64,000 bases of DNA from Vicia villosa (Eukaryota > Streptophyta > Magnoliopsida > Fabales > Fabaceae). Below, piece after piece: positions 33,481-45,099 of this stretch (position 1 is its first letter; each line of letters starts with the position of its first letter). The stretch lies in assembly GCF_029867415.1 (NCBI RefSeq), contig NC_081186.1, forward strand, positions 102,398,753 to 102,462,752, given 5' to 3'. The notes beneath the pieces are model-generated. The model searched no databases. It saw only the letters and a program-made list of their open reading frames with translations, and was not told where the DNA came from. Both the position numbers and the translations under genes were made by a program.

Positions 33481-34004
33481 ACTCTTACTTGTTATTAAAG
33501 TCATCGCTGACATCTATCGCCTTTACGACTACCCTTTCAACATTCGGAGAAATATCCACTAAAGGAACTAATTCTCTTGAGATATTATTGGGTCCACCAT
33601 ACCTATTCGTAACCAATAACACAAATAATGCAAAATTACAAGACTGCTGGAAAAAATAACACAAACACGTTCTAGAGATGCACCTTTGAAACGTGTTCAT
33701 CTTCAACACGTTCCGTAGATGTACCTACAGAATCAACGCAATTTTTTTTTGCAGAAAATTAATGCATGGTGTGAGCAATGCAATGGATAAAGATGGTTGT
33801 TTACCTGAAATTCAGTCTTCTCTTGCTCCCTTTGATTTGTTGCACCAAAAAGTTGGAGCTTTGGGGTGGAAAATAATATTGATGAAGTAGGGCTTTTTAG
33901 GGTGGTGAGAGTGAGTGTTGAAGAAGAAATGTAACAATGGGGGAGCAATCATGTTGGTTCAAACTATATCAGATATTTTCGTAGATACATCTATGGAATA
34001 TTCT

Positions 34005-34450
34005 GGCGCTAAGTGCATGTTTGGATTGGCTTCTACAAGCCCCAAAAGCACTTCTAGTCCACCTCAACTTGAAAATTGTTTTTTTTTTCTTGTTTGGATA
34101 GTTTTTCAAAATCAATTCTCCTCCTCCAAAAGCAATTCTAGTAGAAACTACAATTCCTAGCTTTTGAGTTTGGTAGAATCAATTCTACATTTATTATATA
34201 TTATTTATTACAACTCTTTTAAATTTTCCTACTTTACCCTCTTAAATTTTCATCAATTACTTCTTTTCTTCTTGATTTGTGCTAGAATTTATTATCATTT
34301 TGGTAATTATACAATTCAAAATCAATTTTGTTAAAACTATCCAAACAACATTAATCGATAACAATCACTTTTATATCATTGTATCCAAACATAAATCAAT
34401 TCTTCTAAACTCAATTCTTTTAAAATCAATTCTACCAAACTTCAGGGAGT
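34005..34450. repeat. Possible MITE nested in the right arm of the MULE
   Basis: The stretch begins near AAGTGCATGTTTGGATTGGC and ends near TCTACCAAACTTCAGGGAG. It is filled with AATCAATTCTA-type words and their complements. Inverted GTTTGGAT/ATCCAAAC words suggest an inserted element, but exact ends are unclear. Confidence 0.35.
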
Positions 34451-34639
34451 GAATTTATGTGTATTTTTTTCAACATACACTAGTTTAAAATGCTTTGGTA
34501 GATACACTTACGGAAGAAACCAATTTTTTTTTTTTAAAAACTACTTCCGAATATGTATTTACGATTGCACGAAGTATAATTGAAATTTAGGCATGTGGCT
34601 AAGAGATTAGGGGGGTAAATTGAGATTTTTTTTTTTTTA

Positions 34640-35188
34640 CATAGTAGGTGTTACAATAAATTTCTGCTGGATGTGCATCACGCTTCACAACAACCTTGAT
34701 AAGTATCAGTTTCATTTCTTAGCTGATGCACACAGGTTTAGGTAGGAGACAAAGCCTTTGAACTATTGGCTATAAACTTTGAGATATTAGCATATTTAAT
34801 ATTAATATTAGTACCATCTTTTGTATCCTTATAGCAGATTCAATCAAGGTGCTAAGCTTTCATAGCCTTTGCCTCTACCCCGAATGGTGTGTAAGAGAAC
34901 AAAAATAGAACAATATTTAACGAATGTAAGAAAGTGGATATTGACCTATGCCTATTATTTCCCAAAATGGTGAATTTAAAGATGACTGTGCCATTGGTAA
35001 TGTATGGTTTTGACCTATGCATAAATCTCTATTTTAGTTTATCCGAGCTTAAATATTTTCTAATTATGGAAATTCTTGACTAGGTTAAATTCTCATATAA
35101 CTTGAAGTAGATATGTACTCTCAACCTTTTGCCAAGAGAATGCGAATTTGAATTTGAGTTATATATTCTGATTGAAAGCTTGATAAAA
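34640..35188. other. Intergenic DNA between the MULE and the SINE
   Basis: No gene or terminal repeats seen. Confidence 0.35.
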
Positions 35189-35202
35189 TATAATGGGAAG
35201 AT

Positions 35203-35295
35203 ACCAATCGTTAGTTGGTTCAGTGGTGATTGGCGCTGGACTTGGTAGGGAGAACTACGGTTCGATCCCCCGCAACTACAATCGGGAGATATATA
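35203..35295 (+). mobile_element. tRNA-derived SINE, about 93 bp, with 14-bp target duplications
   Basis: The RNA polymerase III A-box-like GTTCAGTGGTGATTGG (about 35217) and B-box GGTTCGATCCC (35259-35269) are spaced as in a tRNA. The body is flanked by a perfect direct repeat TATAATGGGAAGAT (35189-35202 and 35296-35309), as left by LINE-machinery insertion. It ends in a short TA-rich tail. Confidence 0.85.
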
Positions 35296-35309
35296 TATAA
35301 TGGGAAGAT

Positions 35310-35699
35310 TCTTTTGCATCTACTCAAATAAACTAAAATCTACTCAAATAAACTAAAAATTGATACAATCACTTTATCTTAATTGATTTAGTCACAAGTT
35401 GATGTTTTTTAAAAAAAAATTATTGAGTTTGTACAGTATTTGTTTTAATTTATTTATTTCAATTTTAGAATATCTATATTTTGATTGGGATGGTTTTTGG
35501 TTTTCTATTTTGAAAATTTCAAAAACAATGTTTAAGTTTTGAGCTTTTAAGCTTTAGTTATAAGTTTCACCTCTAAATTAAGTTTTATTTATGTTGGGCT
35601 TAAATATGTTTAAAGTCTCTCTAAAGGTATTTTTATTTTTCGTCTAATAAAAAAAATTGTTAAAGAATCGTTTATTTAAAATTAGAAATTTTAACTTTT
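35310..35699. other. AT-rich DNA left of the second copia element
   Basis: No gene seen. It is the flank into which the copia element inserted; matching DNA continues after 40597. Confidence 0.35.
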
Positions 35700-35704
35700 G
35701 GTCT

Positions 35705-36139
35705 TGTTGTGAAAAACGATGTCAAAAACAAAATATAATAGGAATTAGGGAAGATAAGAAGAACACAAGAATTAGTTATAACTGCTATTCTTTTACTTTC
35801 TCTTAAAACAAGATTACAAATTTACAAGAATAACAAATAACCTCTCTCACCCTAAATTAGGATTTGCAACTTAGCAATGATGAGAGACTAGTATGCTATT
35901 TATAATAAAACCTAACATACTAACTAATGAGCTTTTTCCACAAGGCCCATTACACAAGCCAACTTAATAAACAAGCTAACTTAACAAATTAGGGTTTAAA
36001 CACTAAAACCTAATTTAACATGCTAACAATCCTAACATCTTCGACACAAGCATGTGAACAACCTTCGACTTCATGCTTAATCTTGTCGAACCAAGAAGCT
36101 ACCCTTCGACCATACTAGAGTTCGACCCAATATCTCACA
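35705..36139 (-). repeat. 3' LTR of the Tnt1/Tork-like copia
   Basis: Carries the A/T state at most of the positions that differ from the other LTR, and an extra CTAGA near 36115. Confidence 0.93.
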
Positions 36140-36182
36140 AATCTCCACCTTGGATCTAACTCTACAACATCAAGGGAACAAA

Positions 36183-39100
36183 CTAGCTTTCTTCATGCAG
36201 CTTTATCAACTGCATACAGTGGAAAAACTTGAAACTTGGCAATGTCTTTGTGATCATATCAGCAGTATTGTCTTCAGTCAAAACCTTCAGCACTTGGACT
36301 TCTCCACGCTCGATTACTTCTCTGACAAAATGCAGCCTCACATCAATGTGCTTAGTTCGCTCATGATAGGCTAAATTCTTCGACAGGTGTATTGCACTTT
36401 GACTATCACATTTAACAGTGATACCTCGACCTTGAAGTTTCAGCTCCTTCGCAAAACCTTCAAGCCACAATGCTTCTTTCACAGCTTCGGTTAGGGCAAT
36501 ATACCCCGCTTCAGTGGTTGATAGAGCAACAACCTTCTGAAGTGTTGCTTTCCAACTAATTGCAGTGCCAAACATAGTGAAAACATATCCAGAAATAGAT
36601 TTTCTGGAATCCAGACAACCTGCACAATCAGAGTCGACATATCCTTCAATTAGTGCTTTACTATCTTCACCCAAGGCTCCACCATAAATTAGGACACTAT
36701 TTAGAGACCCATTTATGTACCTTAAAATCTACTTCCATGCTTGCCAGTGAGCCTTTCCAGAATTCGCCATGTACCTGCTTTCAAGACTTACTGCATATGC
36801 TATGTCGGGTCTAGTACAGACCATAGCATACATCAAAGAACCAACTATATTAGCATATGGGATGCTATTCATATAGGCTCTTTCGACATCAGTATTGGGA
36901 CACTGATCAATACTCAGCTTGAATTGAGGGTTTGTCGGAGTCACAACTGGCTTCGAATTCGACATACCAAATTTTTCGAGAATCTTTCGTAGATATGCCT
37001 CTTGAGATAAGCATAACTTCGACTTCTTTCTATCTCTTCGAATGTCAATTCTAAGAATCCTGGAAGCAGCTCCCAAATCCTTCATATCGAACTCCTTATT
37101 GAGTTCATCCTTCACCCTCATCACATCTTCGACATTGTTGCTTGCTATGAGAATATCATCCACATAAAGTAACAAAATAACAAATGAATTATCAGGTCAA
37201 AATCGAAAGTAAACACAATGGTCGAATTGACTTCTAATGAAACTTATGCGTGCCATGAACTTGTCAAATCTCCTATTCCACTGTCGAGGAGATTGTTTCA
37301 TCCCATATAAAGATCTCTTCAGTTTGCACACATATTCTTCCTTCCCCTTTTTGACATACCCTTCAGGTTGCCTCATCAGGATTGTTTCATCTAGATCACC
37401 ATACAAGAACGCAGTCTTCACATCCATCTGTTCCAGTTCAAGGTCGAACTGTGCCACCATGGCAAGCAACATTCGAATGGACCTATGCTTCACAACAGGA
37501 GAAAACACATCATTGAAGTCGACACCTTCTTTATGAGTGAAACCCCTTGCAACTAACCTTGCCTTGTATCTTTTCGACGTCACTCCTTCGATTCCTTCCT
37601 TAACTTTGAAAATCCATTTACAGCTGACTAACCTTGCCCCAGCAGGTTTCTTGATTAGTTCCCAGGTATGATTATCATGAAGATATTTCATCTCATCATC
37701 CATGGCCTTCAGCCATTCAGTCTTATTTCGACTCCTCATAACTTCCTTGTAGTCTCTAGGTTCTTCGTCTAGAACCTCACTTGCAGAGATTAAGGCATAA
37801 GCTATAAGATCTGCATATCCAAGTCTCTGAGGTGGCTTGATGGCTCTTCTCGACCTATCTCTTGACAATAGGTAGTCATCGACAGTTTCCTCAATTTCCT
37901 CAGCATCTTCTACTTCTTCTTCGACTTCATCAGGGATATGCAATTCAGCATCAACTTGCTCCACCTCAACAGGAATCTCTACCTGTTCCAGCTCTTCTGC
38001 ACTTCGACCATCATCATCAGTTTTCTTGAAAGCCATTTCAGCTTCATTGAAAACTACATCTCGACTGGTGATACACCTCCTGTGACCTGGCTCTAGGCAC
38101 CATAGCCTATAAGCTTTGACTCCTTCAGGGTATCCCATGAACATGCATTTCAGAGCTCTAGGTTCGACCTTGTCTTGCCTAATGTGAGCATAGGCTACGC
38201 AGCCAAATACTCTCAGTTTGTCGAGATCTGGTGGATGTCCTGACCAAACTTCTTCAGGTGTCTTCATATCTAACGCTGTCGAAGGACATCTGTTTATCAG
38301 ATATGTTACTGTCGAAATAGCCTCAGCCCAGAACACCTTCTTTAACCCCGCACTAGTCAACATGCATCTGACTCTCTCAAAAATAGTTCGATTGAACCTT
38401 TCAGCCAAACCATTTTGCTGTGGAGTACCTTCAGTAGTTCTGTGCCTTGCAATACCAGAGTCAGCACAAAAACCGTCGAACGCTTCATTGCAAAATTCTA
38501 GGCCATTATCGGTTCTTAACCTCTTGACCTTCCTGCCAGTCTGATTTTCGACCAGAGTCTTCCAACTTTTGAAATTCTCAAAAGTTTCATCCTTAGTCTT
38601 TTGGATGAATACCCATAATTTTTTGGAATAATCATCTATTATGGATAGGAAATACCTCGCCCTAGAATGTGATGCACACCTTACAGGTCCCCAAAGATCA
38701 GCATGGATGTAGTCAAGGGATTCATGTGTTCTTTGTTTGCCTTTGTTGAACTTGACTCTGCAAGATTTTCCAAGTACACAGGGTTCACAAAACTTCAGCT
38801 TTTCGACTTTGTCTCCACCAAGCAGATTTTTTTTCCCTAATTCAACCAGACCCTTTTCACTGACATGGCCCAATATCATGTGCCATATTTCTGTCTTCGA
38901 CAATGGTTTCGTGGATGCAACATTTGTCGAACCACTTACAACTTCAGCCTCAAGGGTATATAAGCCTTGTTTCTTCACGCCTCTCAAGACTTACTTCGAC
39001 CCCTTCATGAATTTTAAGATACTTTTCTCTCCTTAGAAAACATATCCTTTCTTGTCGAATTCACCAAGAGAAAGCAGATTTCTCTTTAAATCAAGAAAAT

Positions 39101-40097
39101 ACCTGACTTCAGTCAACAACCTTATTGACTCATCATGGAGCTTGAGCCTCACAGATCCAACACCTGCAATCTTGCAAGCCTTGTTGTATTCCAGCAATAC
39201 TGATCCACCATCTTGATCACATAGTTCCTCGAACAAGTCTTTGTTTGGAGTCATATGCCAAGTGCAACCTGAATCCATAATCCACTCCTTCCTAGAGTCA
39301 CTGCTTGAAACCACAAAAACATCGGATGATTCGAAATCATCTCGAACAATGGCAGCGTTGCCATTATCCTTACTTCCATGATCTTTCAGGCGTTCAGGGC
39401 ACACCTTTCTTGTGTGACCTTCCTTCTTACAATGATAGCATCGAATGCCAGATGCTTCGCCACTGTAGGACTTCGACTGGATTTTGCCCTTCTTCTTGTC
39501 AAACTTACCATCCTTTTGTAAGAGTTTTCCTTTAACGGCCAAGCCTTCACCAACAATCGAAGGTTTATGCTCCTTTTGCTCGTTCAGGTCCTTTGAATAT
39601 AAGGATGATTGAACTTCTTCAAAGGTCAGGGATTCCCTTCCGTACAAGAGAGTTTCTTTGAAGTGAGCATGTGATCGAGGCAAAGAGCACAATAGTAACA
39701 GCGCTTGATCTTCATCATCGATCTTCACATCAATATTTTCAAGATCAAGAATCAGTTTGTTGAACATATCCAACTGCTCAGCCAACACTTTATATTCAAT
39801 CATCTTGAATGAATACAAAGCTTGCTTCAGGTAGAGTCGATTTACCAGCGATTTGGTCATATACAAACTTTCAAGTTTCACCCATAACCCTGATGCCGTC
39901 GTCTCCTTTGATACCTGTTTAAGAACCTTATCACCAAGGCTCAACAAAATTGGGTTGTGTGCTTTCTCGATCATATTCGTCTTCTCCGGTGCCGTCAATT
40001 CTGCATTCATGGCTGTCTCTCCCTTCAACGCTTCCAAGCAACCCTGCTGAACGAGTAGGGCTTTCATCTTCAAGCGCCACAGACCGAAATCATTCAC
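36183..40097 (-). pseudogene. Copia gag-pol of the Tnt1/Tork-like element, interrupted by stops
   Basis: In sense order: gag with zinc knuckle CYHCKKEGHTRKVC and protease WIMDSGCTWHMT (40097-39033), ending at a stop after GYVF with a second stop about 15 codons on. Integrase follows with IWHMILGH, HADLWGP, RTDNGLEF and GLAERFNRT. RT begins in the same block (38987-37197). A stop after VYFRF then precedes YVDDILIAS (37175-36729), and another precedes RNase H (36674-36183; VDSDCAGCLDSRKSISGYVF). All domains are recognisable and colinear, so decay is by point mutation rather than deletion. It cannot make a full polyprotein. Confidence 0.92.
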
Positions 40098-40161
40098 TCC
40101 AGTGAACTTTTCAATCTCATACTATGTTGAAGGCATCTTCTCCACGCTCATCGCACCAATT

Positions 40162-40591
40162 TGTTGTGAAAAACGATGTCAAGAACAAAATATAATAGGA
40201 ATTAGGGAAGATAAGAAGAACACAAGAATTGGTTATAACTGCTATTCTTTTACTTTCTCTTAAAACAAGATTACAAGTTTACAAGAATAACAAATAACCT
40301 CTCTCACCCTAAATTAGGATTTGCAGCTTAGCAATGATGAGAGACTAGTATGCTATTTATAATAAAACCTAACATACTAACTAATGGGCTTTTTCCACAA
40401 GGCCCATTACACAAGCCAACTTAATAAACAAGCTAACTTAACAAATTAGGGTTTAGACACTAAAACCTAATTTAACATGCCAACAACCCTAACATCTTCG
40501 ACACAAGCATGTGAACAACCTTTGACTTCATGCTTAATCCTGTCGAACCAAGAAGCTACACTTCGACCATAGTTCGACCCAATATCTCACA
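40162..40591 (-). repeat. 5' LTR of the Tnt1/Tork-like copia
   Basis: This is the promoter-side LTR for the minus-strand element. On the sense strand it is followed by AATTGGTGCGATGAGC, the position of a primer binding site, though it matches the usual Met-type PBS poorly. Confidence 0.93.
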
Positions 40592-40596
40592 GGTCT

Positions 40597-41099
40597 CTCC
40601 TATAACTTAACGACTGAATTAATGGTTTGTTACTTAGCAACTAAATTAATAATGATTTTAATAGGATGACCAAAAGTTAAAATTTTTAACTTTAGAGAGA
40701 TGATTCTTCAGCGAAATTTTTTAGAAGATTAAAAAAAAAATAACGAATTTACATAAACTTTAAATATTTTTATAACTAAAAGACTTTATTTATCTTATCT
40801 CACTATGAATTCATCCAATATAAAATAATTAAAAATAACAACTTTTTTTTTATAAAAGCCATCAATGTTAGCACCACATTCGAGCCATGAAACAATTATT
40901 TTGAGAACTATCTTAATAATATTAATGGTTTCCCTAAATTAATATTTAAAGATATAAGTTTTTTTAAAAATTTTCAAAAATAACATGAGTAAAATATCAT
41001 AAATTATAACTTATTTATTTAGTAATAATTTTAATGATATTGGTTGGAAGTGATGGCTGACGGTGGTCAGATTGATGATCAAAGTAGTGATTGACGATG
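40597..41099. other. AT-rich DNA right of the copia element
   Basis: No gene seen; TTTTTT- and AAAAAA-rich with short repeats. Confidence 0.35.
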
Positions 41100-41107
41100 A
41101 TTAGAGT

Positions 41108-41430
41108 TAGGGGTGGCAAACGGGCATGCCCGCCCTGCAAAAGCCCACAAAAATATAGGGCGGGACGAGACGGTCGTAGTTGAGTGTGCGAGCCTAAAAT
41201 CTTCGTTCACCCTGCAAAAAAATGAGTGCGGGGCAGATTAAGCCCGCGAGCATTGCACTTGTTAAGTCTAAAAATGAAAATTTTATGTTAATGAACGTGC
41301 CCGCAAAAACCCCTTTAAAAAATGGGGCGGGCACACTAGAGGGTGAGGACCTAAATCTTTGGCCCGTCCCGCACAAAAGTGCAGGAAAAACGGACATGCA
41401 CAACGGGGCATACCTGTTTTGCCACCCCTA
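41108..41430. mobile_element. hAT-type MITE, 323 bp
   Basis: Terminal inverted repeats TAGGGGTGGCAAAC.GGGCAT and, inverted from the right end, TAGGGGTGGCAAAACAGGTA are flanked by a perfect 8-bp duplication ATTAGAGT (41100-41107, 41431-41438). An 8-bp duplication with TAGGG termini is the hAT signature. The interior is GC-rich with no transposase. Confidence 0.9.
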
Positions 41431-41438
41431 ATTAGAGT

Positions 41439-41780
41439 GGTGATGGTCAAATTCGTAGTTGGTGGTGGTTGAATTAGTAATCAAAGTAGTGGTCGGCAGT
41501 GCTCAAAGTGATGGTTGTCAAAATTGTAGTGGATGGTGTTGTTCGTAACAAAAAACAAATAGAAACGTAAATGCTGACAACAAACACAATATTTGTTTAA
41601 GCAGTTAGACTATGTGTCTATGTTTATGACTATAGAGTAATTGTAGTTATTTATTATTGCTTGAATGAATTAGGGTTTTAGTGTTACAAGAGATATGTAT
41701 ACTACCATAATTTGTATTCAACAATTTCAATCTTTTCAAATATCAAAATTCTATGAAGATTCTCTGCATGATACCTGTGT
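41439..41780. other. Intergenic DNA next to the hAT MITE
   Basis: GTGGTGGT/GATGATG-like simple words near the MITE, otherwise nothing recognised. Confidence 0.3.
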
Positions 41781-41784
41781 AACA

Positions 41785-44330
41785 AGTTTAAGTATTGCTT
41801 AAACTTGTTACTGGTGACTGAATTGGCCAACATATGAGCTACATTTTCTCACGTACGACATTTTTGAATTGATTTTTGTACATATGCAAATAACTCTCTA
41901 ATATTGTGAAATCTCACATTAATATGTTTGGTCCTTGCGTGATATACCTAATTATTTCCCAAATAATGACACTATGACTATCAGAATGCAACTCAATTCC
42001 TCCTTGCTTAACACATAATTCCTAAACCAATATTGTAATCCATAAGACCTTTTTGACAACCTCAGAACCTATGTACACTATATCAATTGTAGATAGGGCC
42101 ACTATGGACTGTATTGTCGATTTCTAGCGAATAAGTCCACCTACATGAGTAAATATATATCATGTTGGAGACCTCATAAGATTTATATCACCCGCATTAC
42201 ATGAATTAATATATCCTACAAATTAAGGATCAAATTGTCCATTAATAAACATAATACCATGGAATATTGTACATTTCAATTACATGAAAATCCATTTGAG
42301 TGCTTCTCAATGAAATTTACATGATTTAGACATAAATATGCAAATTCGACTTACACCGTGTGCTAAATCTGATCTAGTGCAAACAATTACATAATTTAAA
42401 GAATCAACAACACTAACATAAGAAACCTTTTTACATATACTCAAATTTTGCATATATCTTTGGACATTGGTCCAATAAGAGTTTAAAGTGATTCGCCAAT
42501 GAAATACTCATAGCCTTCGAATTACTCGTGTCAAATATGTCTAAAACCTTTTTAACATAGATTTTATGAGAGAGCCATAAATTTCTAGAACTCTTATTCA
42601 TGTGAGTTTCCATCGCAAGAATCTTCTTAGATGCACATAAGTCTTTCATATCAAACTCTTTTCCCAATAATATTTCTAGTTCATTTATATCATATACAGG
42701 TGAACATATCCTCCACGTATAGTAACAGGAGAATAAAAAACCATCATCAAGGCTTTTAACATAAACATAAAAGTTACACTCACACCTAATGTAGTTAATC
42801 TGAAGCATGTATGAATCAGAGTGTTGGTGTCAGTGTCTCGAAGATTGCTTTAAACTATACAAAGACTTCTACAACTTACAAATTAGTCTGCCTTGCCCAA
42901 TATCACTGAAACCCTCTAGATGATCTATATAAATTTGTTTATCTAGATTACTATGAAGAACTATTATCTTCACATTCATCTACTCTAAATGCATCTCTTT
43001 AAAGACTACTAAAACTAACACTACACAAATAGAAGTATGTATTATTCATAGTCAATCATCTTTATTGTGAGTACGCCTATGCTACAAGATGATCATTTAA
43101 ATTTTCTTTTTCTTTTTTGTTATTGTTTGTTTTCTGTTGTATAACCACATGTAACCAATAGCCTTTTCTCTTTAGGAATCTAAACAAACTCGTATGTCTA
43201 TTTTTTCTTCAACAACTCCATATTTTCCACCATAACAACAATCATTTATCATTCTCATATCTAGATATTACTTTTTGAAAGGTGGATGGATCTCTATAAT
43301 TAATACAAAATACATAAGTTATTGAATTTTCATATTCATATCTTTTTGGTGGCTTGGTCTAACACCGAATTCTGTAAAAAACAAGAGAATAATCATGTGC
43401 TTCATTTGAATCTCAATACCCACGATGAATTTCAGCATCATATTTTGGTTCGACTTATGGTTCACGTACTATCCACATATTTCTCACTAGTATTGGATCA
43501 ATATCCATCAGAAATTTGGTTTTTCCTTCAGATGTTGACGTATCTGGTGCAAATGAATGTTTCAACATGAATCGCTCATGATCAAAAACATCTTTGTTGA
43601 TAACCATCTCTTTGAAACTGGATCCCGTAATTTGAACATCGTCACACCTTTTGTTTTATCGATGAAGGAAGACTTTTTCGACTTTGGATTAAGTTTGGAC
43701 TGATCTTCATTGAATATATGCAGATATGTTAGACACCAAAAATTCCTTAAATTGTCAATATCAATAGAGTTACATGTCCATACCATTTCTGCGACTATCA
43801 TATCCAAAGAATCACATGGTGATCCATTGATAAAATAACACGCCATGTTAATAGCCTTTGCCAAAAAAAACTCTTTAAGAGTCCATCATTCAACTATAGA
43901 CATCTCACCCTTTCAGTTAGAGACATGTTCATTCTTTCTACCGCATTATTTTGTTGTGTTGTCTTCCAAACTGAAAATATTTATGTGTTTTGCAACAAAA
44001 AAAATAAATAAACTTTTGAATAAGTGTACTTTGTCTCATTATCCGAATAAAAATATTTGATATTTTTTGCTTGTTTGGTTCTCTACCTCTTCTTGTCATA
44101 ACTTGAACTCAATAAAGACTTCATATTTTTATTTCAAAATATATATTCAAACTTTGAAAGAAAAATCATCAATAAAGGTCACCAAATACATGAACTTTTT
44201 GCTAGGTCCATATACATCCAAATGCACATAATTCATACTTCCAACTTTTGTATGAAGTCATTATCCTCTAAGTCAAGAATGAACATAATTTTTGGATAAA
44301 CAACTTTTCCTTCTCATCTTCACCTAGTAA
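41785..44330 (-). pseudogene. Very old Ty1/copia pol remnant
   Basis: Minus-strand pieces in pol order: KFMYLVTFIDDF (about 44205-44165, integrase), ACYFINGSPCDSLDMIVAEM with VWTCNSIDIDNLRNF (43864-43730, end of integrase), GKEFDMKDLCASKKILAMET and the VKKVLDIFDTSNSK block (42700-42520, RT), and a worn RNase H with recognisable CDSQSA-like and HERTKH-like segments near 41990-41930. Many stops and shifts. No LTRs or target duplication found. Confidence 0.7.
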
Positions 44331-44539
44331 TCTTATATTAAAGATATTAGTTAAACTCAAATAAATTAATTTAAACAGTCTCTTGAAACATTAACAATAG
44401 TAATCATAAATAACCAAAACTCTTTTGAATATGAAGATTATACAAACTACATGATAAGAATTAAGAACTAGAGAATGAAATAAAAGAACAACATTGATAT
44501 TTAGTTGATAATAATAATAATAATGGACAAGAATATTAA

Positions 44540-45024
44540 TCATGGACTATAGAGAGAAGGACCACACTTGCATTTCCAACTCTCAGGCTCATAATTTGCA
44601 TACATAATCCCCAAATGATTACTTGTGCTTGGCACTTGAATAGCTTCACATGGATAACAATCATAGCATTTGTGCTCACAACTTGGTGGACTTGACCCTA
44701 TTTTACTCACTCCTCTATCATTTTCTCCCTCCCTTTTCTTTCTCATTCCTTCTCTTCCCATTATACCCTTCAACTGAAAACAAAAACAAAAACATTAACA
44801 TAATAAAAAAAACATAAAACATAAACATAAACACAATCAAACAACATAAAACACAAACATAAAAATACCTTTTTTGATTCAATGCTATAAGGTGGTGAAG
44901 ATAGTGGACCCTTTTCTTGAGCAGAATGTGAAATGCCACTAGTTGAAAGAAATGGCCTCTTTGCCAACAAACTTACTATATGAAGAGTTAGAATAAAACA
45001 ACAGAAGAATCTTCTTCCCTTCAT
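44540..45024 (-). CDS. EPIDERMAL PATTERNING FACTOR-like secreted peptide, 129 aa
   Basis: Two exons on the minus strand: 45024-44869 (52 codons) and 44773-44540 (77 codons plus stop), joined in phase 0 across a 95-bp GT-AG intron. The N-terminus has a signal peptide (RRFFCCFILTLHIVSLLA). The mature C-terminus begins near IGSSPPSCEHKCYDCYPCEA, continues with IQVPSTS and ends ESWKCKCGPSLYSP, with six cysteines in the EPF/EPFL pattern. Such peptides are processed from the precursor, secreted and perceived by ERECTA-family receptors to control stomatal patterning or growth. The basic stretch GREGMRKKREGEN before the mature part is a plausible cleavage zone. Which EPFL subgroup it belongs to is not settled. 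It looks intact. Confidence 0.92.
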
Positions 45025-45085
45025 TTTTCTTCAAGAGAATGAACAAAATGATGAATGTGATGATGATGTGTGAGAGAGGTTTTGT

Positions 45086-45098
45086 AATATATATATGA
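45086..45098 (-). promoter_or_regulatory. TATA box of the EPF-like gene
   Basis: An AATATATATATGA run lies about 65 bp upstream of the start codon on the minus strand, which would leave a short 5' UTR. No other TATA candidate is closer. Confidence 0.5.
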
Positions 45099-45099
45099 A

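Larger units (their letters stand above)
30241..34633 (-). mobile_element. Decayed Mutator-like element (MULE), about 4.4 kb
   Basis: The left end (GAGAAACTATAACCCC...ATCTCTTATCCAC) and the inverted right end (TTTACCCCCCTAATCTCTTAGCCAC) share a decayed terminal repeat. T-rich DNA flanks both sides, so a target duplication of about 9 bp is possible but not provable. Inside, the minus strand carries FAR1-like, transposase and OTU-like segments in the order seen in legume MULEs. Both subterminal zones hold many copies of a TTCCGTAGATGTACCTACGGAA-like palindrome. Boundaries are approximate. Confidence 0.65.
35705..40591 (-). mobile_element. Ty1/copia retrotransposon (Tnt1/Tork-like), full length but inactivated
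   Basis: LTRs at 35705-36139 (435 bp) and 40162-40591 (430 bp) begin TGTTGTG and end TCTCACA on the plus strand. A 5-bp target duplication GGTCT flanks it (35700-35704, 40592-40596). About eleven substitutions and one 5-bp indel separate the LTRs, so it is much older than the copia in TNL1. A purine-rich AAGGTGGAGATT precedes the LTR at 36139 on the sense (minus) strand. The pol frame is broken by stops. Confidence 0.95.

Noticed and set aside
35213..35285. Functional tRNA gene
   Set aside because: No full cloverleaf or anticodon arm could be folded; the target duplications show it is a SINE.
41222..41431. 69-aa frames on both strands
   Set aside because: They lie inside the hAT MITE and reflect its GC-rich palindromic sequence.
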